This document shows, piece by piece, positions 53,495 through 61,626 of a stretch of DNA of 64,000 bases. Within the stretch, counting starts at the first letter, position 1. Every line of letters starts with the position of its first letter. Made by a program: the position numbers and the translations under genes. This DNA comes from Teichococcus deserti (GTDB taxonomy: Bacteria > Pseudomonadota > Alphaproteobacteria > Acetobacterales > Acetobacteraceae), in the NCBI RefSeq assembly GCF_001982615.1, contig NZ_MLCO01000027.1, forward strand, positions 1-64,000, written 5' to 3'. The notes beneath the pieces were generated by a model that was not told where the DNA came from, made no database searches, and saw only the letters and a list, made by a program, of their open reading frames with translations.

Positions 53495-53743
53495 TCAGCG
53501 CGACAGCAGGAAGGCGATGACCGCCAGCACGCCGACGATCAGGCCGATGCTTTTGGCGAAGGCCATCCAGTCGGACTTGTCGGCCTCGCCCTCCTCGGGG
53601 TGGAAGGCGGGGCGCTTGGTCCATTCATTCGGACCTTCCGGCACGGCGCCGGCCGGCAGCGCGCGTCCCGGCGCGCGTCCCGGCGCGCCCTGGGCCAGGG
53701 TCGAGGCGCCGGCGGAAGCGGCCGGACGTGGTTCGTCAGCCAT
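53495..53743 (-). CDS. Small tail-anchored protein, unknown function
   Basis: An 82-aa protein with a proline- and alanine-rich N-terminal half and a single C-terminal hydrophobic span (SIGLIVGVLAVIAFLLSR) reaching the end, as in tail-anchored proteins. NEWTKRPAFHPEEGEADKSD precedes the anchor. ATG 53743 has GGAGAA upstream. The GRAPGRALPAG part is encoded by a 12-bp repeat (GCGCGTCCCGGC, twice, about 53660-53690). Family not recognised. Confidence 0.65.
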   Translation of the reverse strand: MADEPRPAASAGASTLAQGAPGRAPGRALPAGAVPEGPNEWTKRPAFHPEEGEADKSDWMAFAKSIGLIVGVLAVIAFLLSR

Positions 53744-54142
53744 TGAGACATTCTCCCGTTCTCGCACCGCGTGCCTGCCGAGGCGCGCCGTCCCGGGAAA
53801 GGTGGCGGCCGGCGGCCCGTGGGGCAACCGAAATAAGTACCATTTTTATCAAATATGAGAGGGATTCGCGCAACAGGGAGCATGAGCGCGAACCCATTAA
53901 GCAAGCCTCTGTTTCGGCTCACTTTCTCAGTCATCTGGCGAAATAATTCAGCGCTGAGATCGGAATCGTGTTCGGGGCGACGTGCCATGCAGACAGCATT
54001 TTCCCAGCAGCGCACAGCCGTCTCAACCCGTGCGCGCCAAAATCAACCAAAGCGCGAAAAAGCAAAAGGCCGCCACCCTGGCGGGAAGCGGCCTCGTGCG
54101 ACGCCGCGGCTGCCCCTTCGGGCAGCCGCTCGGATACAGGGG
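53744..54142. other. AT-rich intergenic stretch
   Basis: 399 bp between the tail-anchored gene and fabH. From about 53830 to 54060 the sequence is clearly richer in A and T than the rest of the window (for example AAATAAGTACCATTTTTATC). It ends at a fabH-side terminator. No reliable ORF; it may be foreign or a promoter-rich remnant. Confidence 0.5.
54055..54094 (-). terminator. Intrinsic terminator after fabH
   Basis: On the minus strand AGGCCGC and GCGGCCT form a 7-bp stem (54088-54094 with 54067-54073) followed by TTTTGCTTTTTC. A second GC hairpin, GCGGCTGCC/GGCAGCCGC, lies at about 54108-54132 just past the stop. Confidence 0.75.
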
Positions 54143-55093
54143 TCAGAAGCGAGCGAGAGCGGCGCCCCAGGTCAGGCCGCCGCCGATGCCCTCCATCAGC
54201 ACCAGGTCGCCGCGGGCGATGCGGCCGTCCCGGGTGGCCTCGGCCAGGGCCAGCGGGATCGAGGCGGCGGAGGTGTTGGCATGGCGATCGACCGCCACCA
54301 CCACCCGCTCCGCCGGCAGGCCCAGCTTGCGGCCCATGGCGTCGATGATGCGCAGATTGGCCTGGTGCGGCACCAGCCAGGCGACGTCGGACTTGGCCAG
54401 GCCATTGGCCGTCAGCGCTTCGTCGACCACCGAGGCCAGCTTGGAGACGGCGTGGCGGAAGACCTCGCGGCCGGACATCTGCAGGATGCCGCCCTCGACC
54501 TGCAGGATGTCGCCATGCCTTCCATCGGCATGCAGGTGGCAGGAGAGCACGCCCCGCCCCTCCTCCCCCGGCTCGGCGGCGCGCAGCACCACGGCGCCGG
54601 CGCCGTCGCCGAACAGCACGCAGGTGCCGCGGTCGGTCCAGTCGAGGATGCGGGAGAAGACCTCGGCGCCGATCACCAGGGCGCAGCGGCACTGGCCGGC
54701 GCGCACCATGGCATCGGCCACCGACAGCGCATAGACGAAGCCGGTGCAGGCGGCGGCGATGTCGAAGGCGAAGCCCTGGGTGATGCCGAGCAGCGCCTGG
54801 ACGCGCACCGCCGTCGAGGGGAAGACCGAATCCGGCGTGGCCGTCGCGACGATCACCGCATCGACTGCCGAAGCCTCGATGCCGGCCTGGGCCAGGGCGG
54901 CACGGGCGGCGGCGGCGCCCATGTCGCTGGCCTTCTCGCCGGGCGCGGCCAGGTGGCGCTGGCGGATGCCGGTGCGCTCGCGGATCCAGGCGTCCGAGGT
55001 GTCGAGCCCGTATTTCGCCGCCAGGCTGTCATTGTCGAGGACCAGCTTCGGCAGATAGCCGCCGGTGCCGGCGATGATGGCGCGAGGGGTCAT
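54143..55093 (-). CDS. fabH: 3-oxoacyl-ACP synthase III
   Basis: A 316-aa condensing enzyme starting fatty-acid synthesis from acetyl-CoA and malonyl-ACP. The catalytic triad is Cys in [15 protein letters not shown], His in [13 protein letters not shown] and Asn in [16 protein letters not shown]-terminal [13 protein letters not shown] is typical. ATG 55093 begins [16 protein letters not shown]. Third gene of rpmF-plsX-fabH, 77 bp after plsX, and followed by a strong terminator. Confidence 0.95.
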   Translation of the reverse strand: MTPRAIIAGTGGYLPKLVLDNDSLAAKYGLDTSDAWIRERTGIRQRHLAAPGEKASDMGAAAARAALAQAGIEASAVDAVIVATATPDSVFPSTAVRVQALLGITQGFAFDIAAACTGFVYALSVADAMVRAGQCRCALVIGAEVFSRILDWTDRGTCVLFGDGAGAVVLRAAEPGEEGRGVLSCHLHADGRHGDILQVEGGILQMSGREVFRHAVSKLASVVDEALTANGLAKSDVAWLVPHQANLRIIDAMGRKLGLPAERVVVAVDRHANTSAASIPLALAEATRDGRIARGDLVLMEGIGGGLTWGAALARF

Positions 55094-55170
55094 GCGGCGA
55101 GCATCCAGATATCCGGGAGCGCAGCGTCGCGGCGGCGGCAGCCGCTGTCCAGTGCGCCAGCCTTGAAGGG

Positions 55171-56304
55171 TTAGGGGGTCGCCCCCGTCTCCGCCACGCC
55201 GAGCCCGGCGGGGGTGGCCTCGGCCGCCTTGCCGCGCGGCGGCAGGGTCGCCAGGCCTTCGCGGATGCGGTCGGTGAAGCGGTGGGTCACCATGTCCATG
55301 GCGACGTCGACCGCATGGGCGAAGCCCAGCGCGTCGGTGCCGCCATGGCTCTTCACCACCACGCCGTTCAGGCCGATCAGCACGGCGCCGTTGTAGCGGC
55401 GCGGATCCATCCACTCGCGCAGCCGGTCAAGCGCCGGACGGGCGAGCAGGTAGCCGAGCTTGGCGGTCCAGGAGGAGGTGAAGACCTGCTTCAGCAGGCT
55501 GCCCACCAGCTTGAAGGCGCCCTCGCCCGTCTTCAGCGCGACATTGCCGGTGAAGCCGTCGGTGACGACGACATCGACGGTGCCGGCGGTGATGTCATGG
55601 CCTTCGACGAAGCCATGGAAATTCGGCGCCAGGATGGAGTCGCGCAGCATCTCGGCCGCCAGGCGGACGCGGTCGTCGCCCTTCAGCTCCTCGCTGCCGA
55701 CGTTTAGCAGGCCGATCTTCGGCGCGGTCAGGCCGAGCACGGCGCGGGCGAAGGCATCGCCCATCACCGCGAATTCCAGCAGGTTGCGCGCGTCGCAGAC
55801 GATGTTGGCGCCGAGGTCGAGCAGCACCACGTCGCCGCGCGCCGAGGGACCGATGGCGGCCAGCGCCGGGCGGTCGATCTCGGGCAGGGTCTTCACGACG
55901 ATCTTGCCGAGCGCCATCAGCGCGCCGGTATTGCCCGCCGAGACCACGCCCGCCGCCTCGCCGCCGGCCACCGCGTCGATGGCGATGCGCATCGAGGAAT
56001 GGCGGACGCGCAGCGCGGCCGTGGGCTTCATGTCGCCGGGAATCGAGGCCGGGGCATGGCGGATGGTGCAGGCCTTGGCGGCGCGCGGCCGCCGGGCCAG
56101 CAGCGGCTGCAGCCGCGCCTCGTCGCCGACCAGCAGGAAGCGGGCCTGGGGATGCCGCTCGGCGGCGATCTCCAGCCCGTCCAGGACCGATTCCGGCGCG
56201 TGGTCCCCGCCCATGGCGTCGATCGCCAGGGAGAAGCCGGCAGCCGGCGCCGGGGCTTGGGGCGCCGAGGCGGCGGCCGCCGAGGTCAGCGTGACCTGGG
56301 ACAT
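55171..56304 (-). CDS. plsX: Phosphate acyltransferase PlsX
   Basis: A 377-aa peripheral membrane enzyme making acyl-phosphate from acyl-ACP for phospholipid synthesis. [16 protein letters not shown], the [13 protein letters not shown] motif, [14 protein letters not shown] and [17 protein letters not shown] are intact. An alanine/proline-rich N-terminal extension of about 25 residues precedes the fold. ATG 56304, 29 bp after rpmF. Same operon as fabH. Confidence 0.95.
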   Translation of the reverse strand: MSQVTLTSAAAASAPQAPAPAAGFSLAIDAMGGDHAPESVLDGLEIAAERHPQARFLLVGDEARLQPLLARRPRAAKACTIRHAPASIPGDMKPTAALRVRHSSMRIAIDAVAGGEAAGVVSAGNTGALMALGKIVVKTLPEIDRPALAAIGPSARGDVVLLDLGANIVCDARNLLEFAVMGDAFARAVLGLTAPKIGLLNVGSEELKGDDRVRLAAEMLRDSILAPNFHGFVEGHDITAGTVDVVVTDGFTGNVALKTGEGAFKLVGSLLKQVFTSSWTAKLGYLLARPALDRLREWMDPRRYNGAVLIGLNGVVVKSHGGTDALGFAHAVDVAMDMVTHRFTDRIREGLATLPPRGKAAEATPAGLGVAETGATP

Positions 56305-56333
56305 TCCTGATTCCGCCTGGCGCGCCTGGTCGC

Positions 56334-56537
56334 TCAGGTGCGGACCGCAGCCTTCAGGGGCTTGCCGGCGGCCACGACCTCACGGCCGTCGTAATGGCCG
56401 CAGGAGGCGCAGATGTGGTGCGGGCGCTTCAGCTCGCCGCAGTTGCTGCACTCCAGATGGGCCTGGGTGGACAGGGCCTCGTGGCTGCGGCGCATCCCGC
56501 GGCGGGAGGGCGAAACCTTCTTCTTCGGAACGGCCAT
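56334..56537 (-). CDS. rpmF: 50S ribosomal protein L32
   Basis: A 67-aa L32. [20 protein letters not shown] is the universal opening, and [20 protein letters not shown] provides four cysteines for zinc binding, so this is the zinc-containing form. First gene of rpmF-plsX-fabH, linking ribosome and lipid synthesis. The 153-bp gap upstream should hold its promoter. Confidence 0.96.
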   Translation of the reverse strand: MAVPKKKVSPSRRGMRRSHEALSTQAHLECSNCGELKRPHHICASCGHYDGREVVAAGKPLKAAVRT

Positions 56538-56690
56538 GGCGCCGGGCCTCTCTTCTCAACGTGCTGTGCTAGTCAGCGGTAAATGCAAGGAAGGCGGCGC
56601 CATTACCACCCCACCCCCCGGCGTGCAAGCTTTTGGCGCGCGGCCGGCCAGCCTGGCACGGGCGGAGGACGGGGCGCCGGCGCCGCCGGC

Positions 56691-57431
56691 TCAGTCCAGC
56701 CGGACGGCGTAGCGGTGGCTCGCGGTGTCGATCATCGACAGCCGCACCTCCACCGGCCGGTCGGCGACATCGTAGGCGGTGCGCTGAACCATCAGCATCG
56801 GGGTGCCCGGCGGACGGTCCAGCGCGGCCGCCGTCTCGGCATCGGCGCCGCAGGCGGCGAGCTCCTCCTCGGCGCGGGCGATGGTCACCCCGTGGGCGCG
56901 CTGGAAATGCACGTAGAGCTCGGTGGAGAGCTCGCCGAGGGGCAGGGAGAATCCGGGGAAGCTGGCGCCGCGCAGCACGCAGCGCTCGAAGATTCGCGGG
57001 CTTCCGTCGAGCAGGCGAATCCGCCGCAGCCGCACCACCGGGTCGCCGGCCGGCAGCTGCAGCGCGGCCGATTCCCAGTCATCCGCCTCGCCCGGGGTGC
57101 AGGACATCACCAGGATGCGCGAGATCACCGCCCGGCCGCTGAGGTCGCGCACCCGGAAGAAGGTGAAGCGGGCGGTCTCCGAGGTGTGCCTGGCGACCGT
57201 GGTGCCGCGGCCCTGGCGGCGGTCGATCAGGTGGCGCCGCTCCAGCCCGGCCAGCGCCTTGCGCACCGTCCCCTGGGAGACGCCGAGCTCGGCCGCCAGC
57301 TCCGGCTCGGCCGGCAGCAGATGTCCGGGCGGCCATTCGCCGCCGACGATTCGGCCGATCAGGATGTCTTCCACCTGCCGGTAGAGCGGTCGGGCGTCCA
57401 GCCGTTGCGGCGGGGCGTCGGTGATGGGCAT
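56691..57431 (-). CDS. GntR-family (HutC subfamily) regulator, orphan
   Basis: A 246-aa regulator: winged-helix N terminus (LYRQVEDILIGRIVGGEWPP, LAAELGVSQGTVRKALAGLE, GRGTTVARHT) then a UTRA domain (SPRIFERCVLRGASFPG; DRPVEVRLSMIDTASHRYAV). No catabolic operon lies beside it: msrA is upstream on the same strand and rpmF downstream. A symmetric site at 57543-57561 lies about 110 bp before its ATG (57431), consistent with autoregulation. Target pathway unknown. Confidence 0.86.
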   Translation of the reverse strand: MPITDAPPQRLDARPLYRQVEDILIGRIVGGEWPPGHLLPAEPELAAELGVSQGTVRKALAGLERRHLIDRRQGRGTTVARHTSETARFTFFRVRDLSGRAVISRILVMSCTPGEADDWESAALQLPAGDPVVRLRRIRLLDGSPRIFERCVLRGASFPGFSLPLGELSTELYVHFQRAHGVTIARAEEELAACGADAETAAALDRPPGTPMLMVQRTAYDVADRPVEVRLSMIDTASHRYAVRLD

Positions 57432-57542
57432 GGCGGGCGGCGGCGCTCCTGGCGAGAGGGATGAGGGCGGATTGAATGCTGCGGTGCGTAAAGGCTGTGT
57501 TCACGATCTGCGTGGCCGGATCAAGGCACCCGTAAAGACAGA

Positions 57543-57561
57543 CTTGTGTCTTATACAAGAC
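57543..57561. promoter_or_regulatory. Candidate operator of the orphan GntR regulator
   Basis: Two nested inverted repeats: CTTGT...ACAAG (57543-57559) and GTCTT-atac-AAGAC (57548-57561). The half site ATACAAGAC resembles HutC/GntR-type sites. It lies upstream of the orphan regulator. The rest of the 436-bp gap 57432-57867 holds a stem-loop at 57645-57670 and no gene. Confidence 0.5.
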
Positions 57562-57644
57562 CTGTTAGGATGAGGCTCTCGGGATTGCTCTGCAGGCCGA
57601 GTTTGGGGAGGAACGATCCCGCAAAGGGACGGAAAGCGTGACGA

Positions 57645-57670
57645 CGGCGCCCGGCGATGCCAGGGCGCCG
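57645..57670. other. Stem-loop between msrA and the GntR gene
   Basis: CGGCGCCC (57645-57652) pairs with GGGCGCCG (57663-57670) around a 10-nt loop. It is about 200 bp past the msrA stop, with no T-run. Role unknown. Confidence 0.35.
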
Positions 57671-57867
57671 TTCGCGATTCTGGGGCCTGGAGAGCCGCTC
57701 TTCCCTGCCCGCTTCCTCAATGCATCGCCTGCCGCTGATGTTGCATCGCACCAAAAGAAAATGGAACATTCCTGCGGCGGCATGAGCGGGAATTCATCTT
57801 TCGATGACCGCTGCACGGCGCGGGCGGGCCGCCGCCCGTCCCGTCCGCGCCGATTCCCGGGCCTGGA

Positions 57868-58425
57868 TCAGGCCGCCGCGCTCTTCAGACGGGCGGCGAA
57901 CTTCTGGCGGAACTTGGCGACCTTGGGCGCCACCACCACGCGGCAGTAGCCTGCCCAGGGATTGCGGGCGAAATAATCCTGGTGCTCCGGCTCGGCCGGC
58001 CAGAAGCGCGCTTCGGGGGCGAGTTCGGTGACGATCGGGTCGGACCAGATGCCTTCCGCGGTGATCTCGGACACGACCTGCCTGGCCGTCTCGGCCTGCG
58101 AGTCGGAGGTGGCAAAAATCACGCTGCGGTATTGCGGGCCGATATCGGCGCCCTGGCGGTCCCTGGTGGTCGGGTCGTGCAGGGTGAAGAAGACCCGCAG
58201 CAGATCGGCATAGGAGATCACGCCCGGGTCGAAGACGACGCGCACCACCTCGGCATGGCCGGTCTTCTTGCCGCAGACCTCCTCATAGCTCGGCTGCTCG
58301 ACATGGCCGCCGGCATAGCCGGATTCGACCTCCAGCACGCCGTTCAGCTGCCGATAGGCGGCGTCGAGGCACCAGAAGCAGCCACCGCCCAGGATGGCAG
58401 TCTCGCGGGCTTGGGGTTCGGCCAT
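57868..58425 (-). CDS. msrA: Peptide methionine-S-sulfoxide reductase MsrA
   Basis: A 185-aa repair enzyme reducing S-epimers of methionine sulfoxide. The catalytic motif GGGCFWCLDA is near residue 15; GYAGGHVEQPSYEEVCG, VFDPGVISY and the HDPTTRDRQGADIGPQYRS motif follow. AAAGGA precedes ATG 58425. Divergent from a serine hydrolase gene by 106 bp. Confidence 0.95.
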   Translation of the reverse strand: MAEPQARETAILGGGCFWCLDAAYRQLNGVLEVESGYAGGHVEQPSYEEVCGKKTGHAEVVRVVFDPGVISYADLLRVFFTLHDPTTRDRQGADIGPQYRSVIFATSDSQAETARQVVSEITAEGIWSDPIVTELAPEARFWPAEPEHQDYFARNPWAGYCRVVVAPKVAKFRQKFAARLKSAAA

Positions 58426-58531
58426 GGCCGGGTTCCTTTCTCTGCTGACGCCAGAGATGGGGTGCCCGGGCCGCCCTGCCCATCCCCGCCGGCTTGCGCC
58501 CCGCCCATGCTTGGGGCGAGGCTCGCGCCCC

Positions 58532-59620
58532 ATGCAGACCGACACCACCTTCCAGCCGCAAGACCCTGGCGAGGCCGGCTTCGACGCCGCCGCCCTCGCC
58601 GCCGCCGTCGCCTTCGCGGGCGCGCATGACAGCCCCTTCCCGCGCGACATCCTGAAGCACCTGGAGGCCGGCTATTTCGAGCCCGCTCCGGACAATGAAG
58701 TGCTGGGCCGCACCGCCCCGCGCGGCGACCCGAACGGGCTGATCCTGCGCCGCGGCCGGCTGGTGGCCTCCTGGGGCGACACGCGCCAGGCCGACATGAC
58801 CTTCAGCGTCGCCAAGAGCTACCTGTCGCTGCTGGCCGGCATCGCCCTGGGCGACGGGCTGATCGACAGCCTGGAGTCGCGCATCAGCGACAGCGTCCGC
58901 CACGAGGCCTTCCACACCGCCCAGAACCGCCCGATCACCTGGCGGATGATCCTGGAGCAGACCAGCGAGTGGGAAGGCACGCTGTTCGGCAAGGCCGACC
59001 GCATCGATCGCGGCCGCGACCTGAAGCGCGAGGGCGCCGGCCCCAAGGGCATCGACCGCGCCATGCAGACCCCGGGCACCTATTGGGAATACAACGACGT
59101 CCGGGTGAACGCCCTGGCGCTCGCCCTGCTGGAGCGCTTCCGCCGCCCGCTGCCCGAGGTCTTCGCCGAGCGCATCACCGGCCCGATCGGCAGCAGCGCC
59201 GATTTCAGCTGGGAAGGCTACCGCACCAGCTTCGTCGACATCGACGGCACGCCGATCCAGTCGGTCTCCGGCGGCGGCCATTGGGGCGGTGGCGTCATCA
59301 CCCATGCCGAGGACCAGGCGCGCATTGGCCAGCTGATGCTGCAGGATGGCGTCTGGGCCGGCCGCCGCCTGTTGCCCGAGGGCTGGGTCGCGGCCAGCAC
59401 CAAGCCTTGCGCGCTCAACAAGGATTACGGCCTGCTCTGGTGGCTGAACGGCAATGGCCGCTACCCCGGCGCCAGCCGCGAGAGCTTCCTGGCCCAGGGC
59501 GCCGGCGGCAACACCATCTGGATCGACCCAGCGCATGAGATGGTGGCGACCTTCCGCTGGCTTGACCCGGCCGCGATGCCGGAGATGCTGCGCCTGGTGA
59601 CCGCCAGCCTGAAGGGCTGA
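58532..59620 (+). CDS. Beta-lactamase-fold serine hydrolase
   Basis: A 362-aa class C beta-lactamase-like hydrolase (esterase or D-aminopeptidase group). The SxxK motif is SVAK in MTFSVAKSYLSLLAGIALG, the Tyr motif is YWEYNDV, and GGGHWGGGVITHAEDQARIG is near the third motif. No signal peptide, so resistance to beta-lactams is unlikely. ATG 58532 is preferred to an in-frame ATG at 58394 because homology-like sequence begins there. The ribosome-binding site is weak. Confidence 0.82.
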   Translation: MQTDTTFQPQDPGEAGFDAAALAAAVAFAGAHDSPFPRDILKHLEAGYFEPAPDNEVLGRTAPRGDPNGLILRRGRLVASWGDTRQADMTFSVAKSYLSLLAGIALGDGLIDSLESRISDSVRHEAFHTAQNRPITWRMILEQTSEWEGTLFGKADRIDRGRDLKREGAGPKGIDRAMQTPGTYWEYNDVRVNALALALLERFRRPLPEVFAERITGPIGSSADFSWEGYRTSFVDIDGTPIQSVSGGGHWGGGVITHAEDQARIGQLMLQDGVWAGRRLLPEGWVAASTKPCALNKDYGLLWWLNGNGRYPGASRESFLAQGAGGNTIWIDPAHEMVATFRWLDPAAMPEMLRLVTASLKG

Positions 59621-59629
59621 CGCTCCGAC

Positions 59630-59661
59630 CCGTGCCATGGCGCAGACCCGCCATGGCACGG
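59630..59661 (+). terminator. Stem-loop after the serine hydrolase gene
   Basis: CCGTGCCATGG (59630-59640) and CCATGGCACGG (59651-59661) form a perfect 11-bp stem around a 10-nt loop, 9 bp after the stop. No T-run follows. Confidence 0.45.
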
Positions 59662-59729
59662 CTTCAGGTTGACGGGGCGGGCGGCCGGGCGGAGCCTGGG
59701 GCTTCCACCGCCGCCGGGATGCCGCCCAG

Positions 59730-60809
59730 ATGACCGACCGCCCCACCGCCCCCGCCATCCCCACAGCCGCCGGCGGCGCCCTCTCGCCCGAGGCTCTGGC
59801 GATCCATGCCGCGACGCTGACCCTCGACACCCATGTCGACATCCCCTGGCCGGAGACGCCCGACCCGCGCGGCGCCACCGCGCGCTGCGTCGACTATCCG
59901 AAGATGGCCGCCGGCGGGCTGCGTTCGGTGATCTTCGCGGCCTATCTGCCGCAGGGGCCCCGCACCCCCGAGGGCCATGCCGCCGCCGCCGCCCGCTGCG
60001 AGGCCATGCTGCGCGCGATCCGCGCCACGGCGGCCGGCGGCGACCGCCGCATCGTGACGCGCGCCGCAGAGCTGGAGGCACTGCGCGGCCGCCCCGGCAC
60101 CGGCGTGCTGCTGGCCGTCGAGAACGCCTATGGCCTGGGCGACGACCTGTCCGGCCTGGCGCTGTGGCGGGGGCTGGGCGCCTGCTACGTCACGCTGACC
60201 CATAATGGCCACAACCTGCTGGCCGATTCCGCCATTCCCCGCCCCGACCTCGGCGACGGGCCGGTGCTGCATGGCGGGCTGTCGGAGTTCGGCCGCGAGG
60301 CGATCGCCGAGATGAACGCGCTCGGCCTGCTGGTCGACGTCTCGCATGCCTCCAAGGCCAGCATGATGCAGGCGGTCGCGCTGTCCCGCGCCCCGGTGGT
60401 CGCCACCCATACCTGCGTGCGGGCGCTCCGCGACCATCCGCGCAACATCGACGACGCGCAGATGGACGCGCTGCGGGCCAGCGGCGGGCTGATGCAGATC
60501 ACCGCAGTGCCCGGCTTTCTGCGCGGGCCGGATGCCACCGGGCGCATCCGCGCAACCGTCGCCGACATCGCCGACCATGTGGATTACGCGGTGAAGCGGA
60601 TCGGCATCGCCCATGTCGGGCTGTCGTCGGATTTCGACGGCGGCGGCGGCGTGGAAGGCTGGATGAGCGCCGCCGACAGCGCCGGCCTGACCGCCGAGCT
60701 GCTGTCGCGCGGCTACGACGCCGAGGCGCTGGACCTGCTCTGGTCCGGCAATTTCCTGCGCGTCATGCGGGCGGCCGAGGCGGTCTCGGCCGCGCCGCCG
60801 CAGGGGTGA
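59730..60809 (+). CDS. M19 family membrane dipeptidase
   Basis: A 359-aa zinc dipeptidase of the renal-dipeptidase family. DTHVDIPW gives the first HxD metal ligands, LLAVENAYGLG the bridging Glu, VDVSHASKASMM and ATHTCVRAL further His ligands, and LSSDFDGGGGV the Asp. The family cleaves dipeptides, including those with D-residues. ATG 59730. No signal peptide is visible despite the family name. Convergent with the GNAT gene 4 bp away. Confidence 0.9.
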   Translation: MTDRPTAPAIPTAAGGALSPEALAIHAATLTLDTHVDIPWPETPDPRGATARCVDYPKMAAGGLRSVIFAAYLPQGPRTPEGHAAAAARCEAMLRAIRATAAGGDRRIVTRAAELEALRGRPGTGVLLAVENAYGLGDDLSGLALWRGLGACYVTLTHNGHNLLADSAIPRPDLGDGPVLHGGLSEFGREAIAEMNALGLLVDVSHASKASMMQAVALSRAPVVATHTCVRALRDHPRNIDDAQMDALRASGGLMQITAVPGFLRGPDATGRIRATVADIADHVDYAVKRIGIAHVGLSSDFDGGGGVEGWMSAADSAGLTAELLSRGYDAEALDLLWSGNFLRVMRAAEAVSAAPPQG

Positions 60810-60813
60810 CCGC

Positions 60814-61626
60814 CTAGCCCAGCTCGAAGCTGGCCAGGCCGTAGCAGGCCGCTAAGTCGAGGGCCGGGACGGCGCCCGTGTACATCCGCGCCGTCTCGAA
60901 GCTTGCTTCCAGCCCGGCCTCGCCGGCCAGGGCCAGGGCGGCCTTGTTGGGCTCCGGCAGATCCAGGAAGACCGGGCCGGAGACGCCCTCGATCAGCGCG
61001 TTGAAGATCGCCCGCGCCGCGGCATCGTCCCGCGCCATCAGCGGCCCGATCTTCTGCCCGTTACGGCAGGGCCGGATGACGCCGAAGCCGCGGCCCGGGA
61101 CGGCCAGGGCGCGGTGGCCGGGGGCGGCCAGCCAGGCTTGCAGGAAGCCACGGCGCTCGACCGGGAAGACGTCCAGCGCCAGGGCATCCTCCAGGCTCGC
61201 GGCGCGGAGCTCGCCCTCGGCCCCGGCCACCGGGCGCGGCGCCTCGGCGCCATGGCGGACATTGCGCCAGGCCAGGCCAAAGCCTGAGCGGGCATAATTC
61301 GCCTGCTGCGCCAGCACGCCATCCAGCCCCACGTTCCGGCCCGCCAGCCGCGCCATCGCTGCCCGCCACATGGCGATGCCGAAGCCCTTTCCGCGATGCT
61401 CGGGACGGATCATATAGAAGCCGATGAAGCCGTGGCTGTCGCCCTGGCGGACGGCAGAGACGCAGCCGACCGGCACGCCATCCAGGACGCCGAGCAGGAA
61501 CCCCTCCGGGTCGGCGGCGTGGAAGGCCATGGCATCGGCCAGGCCCGGATTCCAGCCTTCGGCCGCCGCCCAGTCGACCAGGATCGGCATCTCTTCCAGG
61601 CAAGCGGGGCGAATATCCAGGGTCAC
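60814..61626 (-). CDS. GNAT-family N-acetyltransferase coupled to hutF
   Basis: A 270-aa protein with an N-terminal GNAT domain (IGFYMIRPEHRGKGFGIAMW, the acetyl-CoA loop) and a C-terminal second lobe (FGVIRPCRNGQKIGPLMARD; LDLPEPNKAALALAGEAGLE) as in YitH-type proteins. The GTG start at 61626 overlaps the hutF stop (GTGA), so it is co-translated with histidine catabolism. Substrate unknown; acetylation of an amino acid or amine is only a guess. Confidence 0.82.
   Translation of the reverse strand: MTLDIRPACLEEMPILVDWAAAEGWNPGLADAMAFHAADPEGFLLGVLDGVPVGCVSAVRQGDSHGFIGFYMIRPEHRGKGFGIAMWRAAMARLAGRNVGLDGVLAQQANYARSGFGLAWRNVRHGAEAPRPVAGAEGELRAASLEDALALDVFPVERRGFLQAWLAAPGHRALAVPGRGFGVIRPCRNGQKIGPLMARDDAAARAIFNALIEGVSGPVFLDLPEPNKAALALAGEAGLEASFETARMYTGAVPALDLAACYGLASFELG

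Noticed and set aside
53660-53692. Tandem 12-bp repeat GCGCGTCCCGGC
   Set aside because: Only about two and a half units inside a low-complexity protein linker; not a regulatory or mobile repeat.
57551-57816. Small minus-strand ORFs upstream of the orphan GntR gene
   Set aside because: No ribosome-binding site, no recognisable motif, two mutually overlapping frames, and one covers the likely operator-promoter region.
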